Assembly (NCBI RefSeq): GCF_900107925.1
Contig: NZ_FNUJ01000011.1
Coordinates: forward strand, 1-64,000
Direction of reading: 5' to 3'
Source of the DNA: Amycolatopsis pretoriensis
Lineage (GTDB): Bacteria; Actinomycetota; Actinomycetes; Mycobacteriales; Pseudonocardiaceae
Length of the DNA: 64,000 bases
The position numbers and the translations under genes are program-made. This document shows, in pieces, positions 45,080-51,563 of the stretch; position 1 is the first letter of the stretch; each line of letters opens with the position of its first letter. The notes under the pieces were generated by a model, which was given only the letters and a program-made list of their open reading frames with translations, searched no databases and was not told the DNA's origin.

Positions 45080-46722
45080 AGCGGCCGGAGCAGGTCGTCC
45101 GCGTCGACGATGTGGTACGCGTACCCCTGCTCCGCCAGGAACCGCTGCCGGTGCGCCGCGTACTCCGTGTCGACCGTGTCGCGCGAGACGATCGAATAGA
45201 AGTGCGCCTGGCGGCCGTCGCCCTTCGGACGCAGCAACCTGCCCAGCCGCTGGGCTTCCTCCTGGCGGGAGCCGAACGTCCCGGAGATCTGGATCGCCAC
45301 CGATGCCTCGGGCAGGTCGATCGAGAAGTTCGCCACCTTCGACACCACGAGCGTCCGGATCTCGCCGCGGCGGAACTTGTCGAACAGCTCCTCGCGCTCC
45401 TTGTTGCGGGTCGCGCCCTGGATCACCGGGGCGTCGAGCTCGTCGCCCAGCATCTCCAGCTGGTCGAGGTACGCGCCGATCACCAGCGTCGGCTCGCCCG
45501 CGTGACTCTCCACAATGGACTTGATCACGGGGGTCTTCGTCAACGCCGTCGCCGCGAGCTTGTACCGCTCGTCGGCCTCGGCCGTCGCGTATTCCAGGCG
45601 TTCGGCGTCGGTCAGCGTCACGCGAACCTCGGTGCACTTGGCCGGCGCGATCCAGCCCTGCGCCTCGATGTCGCGCCACGGGACGTCGTAGCGCTTCGGC
45701 CCGATCAGCGAGAAGACGTCGCCCTCGCGGCCGTCCTCGCGCACCAGCGTCGCGGTCAGGCCGAGGCGCCGCCGGGACTGCAGGTCCGCCGTCATCCGGA
45801 ACACCGGTGCGGGCAGCAGGTGGACCTCGTCGTAGACGACCAGGCCCCAGTCGCGCGAGTCGAACAGCTCCAGGTGCCGGTACTCGCCCTTGGTCTTGCG
45901 GGTGACGACCTGGTAGGTCGCGATGGTGACCGGCCGGATCTCCTTCTTCTCGCCGGAGTACTCGCCGATCTCCTCCTCGGTCAGCGACGTCCGCGCGATC
46001 AGCTCGCGCTTCCACTGGCGCCCGGCGACCGTGTTGGTCACCAGGATCAGCGTCGTCGCCTCGGCCTTCGCCATGGCCGCCGCGCCGACCATCGTCTTGC
46101 CCGCGCCGCACGGCAGCACGACGACGCCGGAGCCGCCCGCCCAGAACGCCTCCGCGGCCTGACGCTGGTAGTCGCGCAGCTGCCAGTCCGTCTCGTCGAG
46201 GGCGATCGGGTGCGCTTCGCCGTCGACGTACCCGGCGAGGTCCTCGGCCGGCCAGCCGACCTTCAGCAGCGCCTGCTTCAGCCGCCCGCGCTCGGACGGG
46301 TGCACGATGACCGTGTCCTCGTCGATCCGGGCGCCGAGCATCGGGCTGATCTTCTTGTTCCGGACGACCTCGGTCAGCACCGCGCGGTCGGTGGTCGACA
46401 TCACGAGGCCGTGCGCCGGGTGGTTGGCGATCTGCAGCCGCCCGAACCGGCCCATGACGTCGACGACGTCGATCAGCAGCGGCTGCGGCACCGGGAAGCG
46501 CGAGTACGTCGTCAGGGCGTCGACGACCTGTTCGGCGTCGTGGCCGGCGGCGCGCGCGTTCCACAAGGCCAGCGGCGTGATCCGGTAGGTGTGGACGTGC
46601 TCGGGCGCCCGTTCGAGCTCGGCGAACGGCGCGATCGCGATCCGCGCGTCATCGGCCTGGGGGTGGTCGACCTCCAGGAGCACGGTCTTGTCGGACTGGA
46701 CGATCAGGGGGCCATCAGTCAC
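45076..46722 (-). CDS. XPB/Ssl2-like DNA repair helicase
   Basis: 548 residues, GTG start. Residues about 1-180 are the XPB N-terminal (Helicase_C_3-type) domain. Motor motifs: Walker A VVVLPCGAGKTMVGAAAM, DEVH box VVYDEVHLLP, LGLTATLVREDGREGDVFSLIGPKRYD (RED-like motif of XPB) and C-terminal QEEAQRLGRLLRPK. A 3'-5' helicase thought to act in nucleotide-excision repair or transcription. Divergent from an LppU-like gene. Confidence 0.93.
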   Translation of the reverse strand: MTDGPLIVQSDKTVLLEVDHPQADDARIAIAPFAELERAPEHVHTYRITPLALWNARAAGHDAEQVVDALTTYSRFPVPQPLLIDVVDVMGRFGRLQIANHPAHGLVMSTTDRAVLTEVVRNKKISPMLGARIDEDTVIVHPSERGRLKQALLKVGWPAEDLAGYVDGEAHPIALDETDWQLRDYQRQAAEAFWAGGSGVVVLPCGAGKTMVGAAAMAKAEATTLILVTNTVAGRQWKRELIARTSLTEEEIGEYSGEKKEIRPVTIATYQVVTRKTKGEYRHLELFDSRDWGLVVYDEVHLLPAPVFRMTADLQSRRRLGLTATLVREDGREGDVFSLIGPKRYDVPWRDIEAQGWIAPAKCTEVRVTLTDAERLEYATAEADERYKLAATALTKTPVIKSIVESHAGEPTLVIGAYLDQLEMLGDELDAPVIQGATRNKEREELFDKFRRGEIRTLVVSKVANFSIDLPEASVAIQISGTFGSRQEEAQRLGRLLRPKGDGRQAHFYSIVSRDTVDTEYAAHRQRFLAEQGYAYHIVDADDLLRPL

Positions 46723-46796
46723 AACTACTGTTATACGTGCCTCGCTCGCGGCGCCGCCGGTGGGACGAGGTGCCGAGGGGATCACGGGAGGGCACT

Positions 46797-47405
46797 TTGA
46801 CCACACCACCGTCCGACGACAACCCGTTCCGGACGCCGAGCTACGCCGCGGCACCTGCCCCGATGCCCCTGGCACCGGGGCACCGGCCCATCCCGCACTG
46901 GTTCACCCCGAAGGTGCGGACCACGCTCATCGTGTGCGTCGTCCTGGCGCTGGCCCTGGGGTCGCTGGCCGCGTGGGGCATCAGCCAGGCCGGCCGCTAC
47001 GGCACCCCGTCGGACGGCGACTGCCTGTACCTGACGCGGGAGAGCGGCGACCGGATCGCCTACCACAACGCCGGCTGCAGCTCCGACCGCGCGACGTACA
47101 AGGTCGAGAGCAGCCGCCGCGCGTCCGGCTCGTGCGCCGCCGGCGACTACGTGCGGTTCCGGCTCGGCAGCGGCGAGCTGCTCTGCCTGGCCCTCAACGT
47201 CCGGACCGGCGACTGCCTGCGCGGCCTGGACGACGAGACGACGGTCGCCAAGGTGAGCTGCTCCGACCCGGCGGTGCAGGAGCGCGCCCAGATCCTGTCC
47301 GGGTACGGACGCGAAGACGAGTGCGACCGCGCCGACAAGGTGCTCTCCTACGCCGGCTCGCCGTCGCGCACGGTGTGCCTGGCCCCGCCGGGGGAGAACA
47401 TCTAG
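46797..47405 (+). CDS. LppU/SCO3897-like membrane protein
   Basis: 202 residues from a TTG 5 bases after GGGAGG. A Pro-rich cytoplasmic N terminus, one transmembrane helix (TTLIVCVVLALALGSLAAWGI, about 45-65) and an extracellular domain with six or more cysteines, probably disulfide-bonded (GDCLYLTR, AGCSSDRATYKV, SGSCAAGDY, GDCLRGL, KVSCSDPA, DECDRADK, RTVCLAPP). The Cys spacing fits the LppU group. A start at 46737 is possible but adds a basic leader. CTAG overlap with the convergent oxidoreductase. Confidence 0.78.
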   Translation: MTTPPSDDNPFRTPSYAAAPAPMPLAPGHRPIPHWFTPKVRTTLIVCVVLALALGSLAAWGISQAGRYGTPSDGDCLYLTRESGDRIAYHNAGCSSDRATYKVESSRRASGSCAAGDYVRFRLGSGELLCLALNVRTGDCLRGLDDETTVAKVSCSDPAVQERAQILSGYGREDECDRADKVLSYAGSPSRTVCLAPPGENI

Positions 47406-48337
47406 CTCCCGAGGTCGACGACGATCTTGCCGTGCACGTGCCGGCCGGCCTGCAGCTCGGCCGCGTGGCGGATCCGCTCGATCGGGAAGCTCGCCGCGAT
47501 CGGCACCCGGAGCCGGCCCGCCGCGACCAGGCGGGCGATTTCGGCCAGGGCGCCGGGGGCGGCGTTCGCGCCGTTGGCCGCCGGCACGCCGTCGACCTGC
47601 GTGGCGATGGTGCAGATGCGGCCGTCCGGGACGCCGAGTTCGCGCGCGGCGTGCACCGTCTCCGTCCCGTGCAGGTCGACGGCGGCGGTGATCCCGCCGG
47701 GCGCGAGGGCCCGGACCCGGTCGGCCAGGCCGTCGCCGTAGGCCACCGGCTCGGCGCCGAGGTCGCGCAGGAAATCGGCCGAAGACGCCGATCCCGTGCC
47801 GAGCACGCGCGCGCCGGCGAGCCGGGCCAGCTGGACCGCGAACACCCCGACCCCGCCCGCCGCGCCGCCGACCAGCACGGTGTCGTCCGGGCCGGGGGCG
47901 GCCGCGGCGAGGGCGGCCGACGCCGTGCGGCCGGCGATCGCGAGGGTGGCGGCGGTGCGGTCGTCGACGCCCTCGGGCGTGCGGTGAGCCTCGTTCGCCG
48001 CGACTTCGCCGGTCGCGTCGACCACTACGAAGTCGGCGATTGCGCGGGACAGCGCGCTCCCGAACACGCGGTCGCCCGGCGCGAAGCCGGTCACGCCCTC
48101 GCCGACCTGGTCGACCACGCCCGCGTAGTCGGTCCCGAACCCCGCCGGAAGGCTCAAGCCGAACCGGGCGGCGGTGTCCGCGTCGGCGGTCATGATCCAG
48201 TCCATCGGGTTCAGCCCGGCCGCGGTGACCCGCACCCGGAGCTGCCCCGGGCCGGGCCGCGGCACGGGGACGTCCCGGACGTCGAGCACCTCGGGGCCGC
48301 CGAACGCCTCGAGCCGGACCGCCCTGGATTTCTGCAT
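47402..48337 (-). CDS. NADP-dependent quinone-reductase-like oxidoreductase
   Basis: 311 residues, ATG at 48337. MDR family: GroES-like domain (LRVRVTAAGLNPMDWIMTADAD), nucleotide fold with VLVGGAAGGVGVFAVQLARLAGARVLGTGS. No zinc ligands are visible. It is a paralogue in architecture of the enzyme at 11671 but paired with a TetR regulator instead of HxlR. Confidence 0.88.
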   Translation of the reverse strand: MQKSRAVRLEAFGGPEVLDVRDVPVPRPGPGQLRVRVTAAGLNPMDWIMTADADTAARFGLSLPAGFGTDYAGVVDQVGEGVTGFAPGDRVFGSALSRAIADFVVVDATGEVAANEAHRTPEGVDDRTAATLAIAGRTASAALAAAAPGPDDTVLVGGAAGGVGVFAVQLARLAGARVLGTGSASSADFLRDLGAEPVAYGDGLADRVRALAPGGITAAVDLHGTETVHAARELGVPDGRICTIATQVDGVPAANGANAAPGALAEIARLVAAGRLRVPIAASFPIERIRHAAELQAGRHVHGKIVVDLGS

Positions 48338-48358
48338 GGGTCTCCTCCGGACGCACCG

Positions 48359-48420
48359 AAACGGACTATGCTCCGTTTCTGTTTTCGAGCCTAACACAAC
48401 AACCGGAGCGTGATCCGTTT
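48359..48420. promoter_or_regulatory. TetR operator: three TCCGTTT half-sites
   Basis: AAACGGA (48359) and TCCGTTT (48372) form an inverted repeat with a 6-base spacer; a third TCCGTTT lies at 48414-48420. The array covers the space between the divergent oxidoreductase and tetR starts and overlaps a possible upstream TTG of tetR, supporting the ATG at 48435 as start. Confidence 0.72.
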
Positions 48421-48434
48421 TGACCGAGGTGCCG

Positions 48435-48989
48435 ATGCGCGCGGACGCGACCCGCAACCGCGACCAGCTGCTCGCGGTGGCGACGCGCATGTTCGTCGCG
48501 GCGGACGCCGAGCCGTCGATGCGCGCGATCGCCCGCGAGGCCGGGGTCGGCATCGCCACGCTCTACCGGCACTTCCCGACCCGCGAGTCGCTGGTCGACG
48601 CCGTCTACCGCGACCAGGTTGCGCGGCTGACGACCGGCGCCCGCGAGCTGCTCGGAGAGCTGCCCCCGGCCGCGGCGATGCGGCGCTGGATGGACCTGTT
48701 CGGCGACTGGATCGCGACCAAGAACGGCATGTTGGACACGTTGCTCGCGATGATCGAGGCGGGCGAGATCGCCCACGCGCGGACGCGGACCGAGCTGCTG
48801 GCGGCGATCACCACGATCCTCGACGCCGGCCGCGCGGCGGGCGACCTCCGCCCCGACGTCACCGCCGACGACATCGCCGCCTCCCTCATCGGCATCTTCA
48901 CCGTGGCACCCCGGCCCGCCCGCGATGCCAAGGCCGCCCGCCTGTGCGATCTCCTGCTCGACGGCCTCACCAGCCGAACCAGCGGGTGA
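48435..48989 (+). CDS. TetR-family transcriptional regulator
   Basis: 184 residues. N-terminal helix-turn-helix RDQLLAVATRMFVAADAEPSMRAIAREAGVGIATLYRHFPTRESLVDAVYRD is canonical; the C-terminal helical domain would bind a ligand. ATG at 48435 follows GAGG; a TTG at 48420 is an alternative. Divergent oxidoreductase is the likely target. The 3' end overlaps the 3' end of the monooxygenase by 23 bp. Confidence 0.93.
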   Translation: MRADATRNRDQLLAVATRMFVAADAEPSMRAIAREAGVGIATLYRHFPTRESLVDAVYRDQVARLTTGARELLGELPPAAAMRRWMDLFGDWIATKNGMLDTLLAMIEAGEIAHARTRTELLAAITTILDAGRAAGDLRPDVTADDIAASLIGIFTVAPRPARDAKAARLCDLLLDGLTSRTSG

Positions 48990-50352
48990 GGTCGGCGGGG
49001 TCGACCGCGTACCCGTCCGGGCGCAGCAGCAGGAGCCGGCCGCGGAACTCCTCGTCCGCGGTGGCCGCGCGAACCAGGCGGACCTGCCCGCGGAAGCCCG
49101 GCGGCTCGGGGTGGTCGCCCAGGTCGAGGAGCAGGCCACGGCCGTCGTGCAGCAGCGCCGAGAGCCGTGTCGGGCCGCCCGCCGTCGTCAAGTCGAGGTC
49201 CGGGATGCGCTGGGCGCCGGGGTAGCTCAGCGCGAGCCCGGACAGCAGCCCGCTGAAGTAGCGGTTGCCGTCCGACGTCCGCATCAGGTCGACGACGATC
49301 TCGCGCAGCGCCTCGACGTTTTCGGTGCGCTCCGGCGTCGTGAACACGCGCTGGGCCGCTGTGTGCCGAAGTACGCGCGCGGCGGCCGGGTGGCGTTCGT
49401 CGTGGTAGCTGTCGAGCAGCCCGGCCGGCGCCGTGCCGCGGACCGTCGCGGCCAGCTTCCAGCCGAGGTTGACGGCGTCCTGGACGCCGAGGTTGAGTCC
49501 TTGTCCGCCGAGCGGCGGGTGGATGTGCGCGGCGTCGCCGGCGAAGAGGACCCGGCCGTGCCGGTAGTGCTCCAGCTGCCGCGTGGCGTCGTTGAACCGC
49601 GAAGCGCCGTACAGCTCGCCCAGCCGCGTCTCGGCGCCGTAAAGGGCCGTCAGGGCTTCGGTGACTTCAGTGTCCGACACAGGCGCGTCGCGGCCCGGCT
49701 GCGTCGTCGTGGAGCCGAAGACGAACCGGTGGCCGCCGTCGCCGAGCGGGGTGAGCATCGACCAGTAGCCGTTCGCCTGCCGCGTCACCTGGCTGAAGTG
49801 CGCGGCGCGGGCCGGGACGAGGTCGGACGCGGCGGCGAGCCGGACGTGCGCGAGTGTGGCGACGTAGGTCTCGGTGCGGCCGGGGAACGCCAGCCCGAGC
49901 AGCCGTCGGACGGTGCTGTGCGCCCCGTCGCAGGCCACCAGCCAGCGGGCGCGGAGGCCGTCGACGGTGACGCCGTCCGCGTCGACGTCCACGGTGGTGA
50001 CCTCGTGGCCGCGTTCGACGACCGCGCCGTGTGCGAGCGCGTGTTCGGCGAGCATCGCCTCGACGTCGTCCTGCGTGCGGTTGAGCACCCGCGGGTGCCG
50101 GGTCCGCCAGACGCTGTGGTCCAGGGCCACCGGCAGCCCGGCGAAGTGCCCGCTCGGGCCGTCCGCCTCCGGGCTGGTGTCCAGTCCGCGCAGGTCGAAC
50201 AGCTCCGCGGTGCGGGGCTGCAGGCCGACCGGCCGCGGCAGTCCGGGGCCGTCCCGGCGGTCGAGGACGGTCACCTCGACCCCGGCCAAGGCGAGTTCGG
50301 CGGCGAGCATCAGGCCGGTCGGTCCGGCTCCGGCGATCAGGACCTCGGTCAT
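48967..50352 (-). CDS. FAD-dependent aromatic monooxygenase (PheA/TetX-type)
   Basis: 461 residues, ATG at 50352 after GAGGAG. Group A flavoprotein hydroxylase: N-terminal FAD fold VLIAGAGPTGLMLAAELALAGVEVTVLDRR, DG motif ARWLVACDGAHSTVRRLLG and GD motif VLFAGDAAHIHPPLGGQGLNLGVQDAVNLGWKLAA. A thioredoxin-like C-terminal region closes it. Enzymes of this type hydroxylate phenols, polyketides or rifamycin-type antibiotics. Substrate unknown. A direct repeat lies in its promoter. Confidence 0.92.
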   Translation of the reverse strand: MTEVLIAGAGPTGLMLAAELALAGVEVTVLDRRDGPGLPRPVGLQPRTAELFDLRGLDTSPEADGPSGHFAGLPVALDHSVWRTRHPRVLNRTQDDVEAMLAEHALAHGAVVERGHEVTTVDVDADGVTVDGLRARWLVACDGAHSTVRRLLGLAFPGRTETYVATLAHVRLAAASDLVPARAAHFSQVTRQANGYWSMLTPLGDGGHRFVFGSTTTQPGRDAPVSDTEVTEALTALYGAETRLGELYGASRFNDATRQLEHYRHGRVLFAGDAAHIHPPLGGQGLNLGVQDAVNLGWKLAATVRGTAPAGLLDSYHDERHPAAARVLRHTAAQRVFTTPERTENVEALREIVVDLMRTSDGNRYFSGLLSGLALSYPGAQRIPDLDLTTAGGPTRLSALLHDGRGLLLDLGDHPEPPGFRGQVRLVRAATADEEFRGRLLLLRPDGYAVDPADLTRWFGW

Positions 50353-50357
50353 CACGC

Positions 50358-50397
50358 ACTCCTCAAGTAGACTGAGTGCAAAAGTAGACCAAGTGCA
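50358..50397. promoter_or_regulatory. Direct repeat in the monooxygenase promoter
   Basis: AAGTAGACTGAGTGCAA is followed by AAGTAGACCAAGTGCAA, a 17-bp unit repeated with two mismatches in the gap before the monooxygenase ATG. It is probably a regulator site; on the coding strand it also places TTGCAC boxes near promoter positions. Confidence 0.65.
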
Positions 50398-50410
50398 AGT
50401 TTGGCGACAG

Positions 50411-51376
50411 CTAAATACCGCTCTGGCCGGGGAGCAGGCTCTGGACGTCGAGGCGGTTCGCCAGCAGTCCCGAGTTGTGCATGAGGTCGGCGACGCGCTG
50501 CAGCCGGATGCCGTTGAGCGACGCCGGGTACGAGCCGAGCGAGATCAGGGCCGCCGTGGTCGTGTCGATGTCGGAGAACTTCGGGAGCGCGTCGCGGACG
50601 GTGGCCGGGTCGGTCGCGGTCTGCTGGGCCGCGCCCAGGGCCGTGCGGAACGCCGCCAGCGTGCGCGGGTTGGCCTGCGCGAACGGCTTGGCCGACGCGT
50701 ACGCCGACAGCGGGAAGTCGAGCGTCGCCCCGCGTGCGCCGTCGGCGAGGATGTGGGCGCCGAGGTCCTTCTCGGCGCGGGTGATGTACGGCTCGATCAT
50801 CAGCGCCGCGTCGACGTCGCCGGCCTGCAGGGACTGCGGCATCTGGTCGAACGCGACCTGCCGGAACTTGATCTTCGTCACGTCGACGCCCGCCGTCCCG
50901 AGTACCGACCGCGCGGCGAGCGCGCCGACGTCGTCGAGCATGTTCACCGCGATCCGGGGCGACTTCTTCGACGTCGGCACGGTGTAGTCGGAGCCGGGCA
51001 GGGTGACCAGGGCCATCGTGTTCGGCCCGGACGTGTAGGCCTCGCCCTGCAGCTGCAGGGCCGTCCCGCCGGCCGCGGCGCGGAACAACGCGATGTCGGA
51101 CCCGAACGTGACGTCGAGGTCACCCGCGGTCAGCTTGGCCAGCCCGTCCTCCCCGCCGAGCTCGACGAGCTGCACGTTCAGGCCCGCGGCGCCGAACTTC
51201 CCGGCCGCGACGGCGATCCGCAGCGGGGCCGTGTCGATGGCGTTGCCCACACCGACGCGCAGCGTGGTCCGTTCCAACGGCGGTGGCGGGGCGGCCGAAC
51301 CGGATTCGAACACGCCACAGCCCGCGGTCGCCAGAAACGCCGCTACCAGCGGAATCAGCATTCCGCGTCTGATCAT
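50411..51376 (-). CDS. ABC transporter substrate-binding lipoprotein (SsuA/THI5-like)
   Basis: 321 residues with a lipoprotein signal (LVAAFLATAGC, lipobox cysteine at about 20). The mature part is an NMT1/SsuA-type periplasmic-binding fold: LRVGVGNAIDTAPLRIAVAAGKFGAAGLNVQLVELGG, DVDAALMIEPYITRAEKDLG. These proteins bind sulfonates, nitrate, aromatic acids or pyrimidine precursors. No permease or ATPase is adjacent, so it is an orphan, divergent from a NIT-domain kinase. Confidence 0.85.
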   Translation of the reverse strand: MIRRGMLIPLVAAFLATAGCGVFESGSAAPPPPLERTTLRVGVGNAIDTAPLRIAVAAGKFGAAGLNVQLVELGGEDGLAKLTAGDLDVTFGSDIALFRAAAGGTALQLQGEAYTSGPNTMALVTLPGSDYTVPTSKKSPRIAVNMLDDVGALAARSVLGTAGVDVTKIKFRQVAFDQMPQSLQAGDVDAALMIEPYITRAEKDLGAHILADGARGATLDFPLSAYASAKPFAQANPRTLAAFRTALGAAQQTATDPATVRDALPKFSDIDTTTAALISLGSYPASLNGIRLQRVADLMHNSGLLANRLDVQSLLPGQSGI

Positions 51377-51392
51377 GAACCTTCACCTACCG

Positions 51393-51442
51393 CGAGAATC
51401 TGGTTCTCGTGCTGGATCGTATGGTCCGCGCCCCATACGATC
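51393..51442. promoter_or_regulatory. Divergent promoter with two inverted repeats
   Basis: CGAGAA-N5-TTCTCG at 51393-51409 and a longer GATCGTATGG-N8-CCATACGATC at 51415-51442 (10-bp perfect arms) lie between the lipoprotein gene and the histidine kinase, at a distance fitting operators for either. Confidence 0.7.
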
Positions 51443-51563
51443 GCGGGCAGGGCCGTATCGCGCCAGCGCGGCTTTCGGATCTTCATGGGGCGGGCTACCG
51501 TTCAGTAGGTTCGAGGTGCTGTCAGATCCGCGGGTTCCCGCCCGCGGCGGAAAAGGAAACCAG

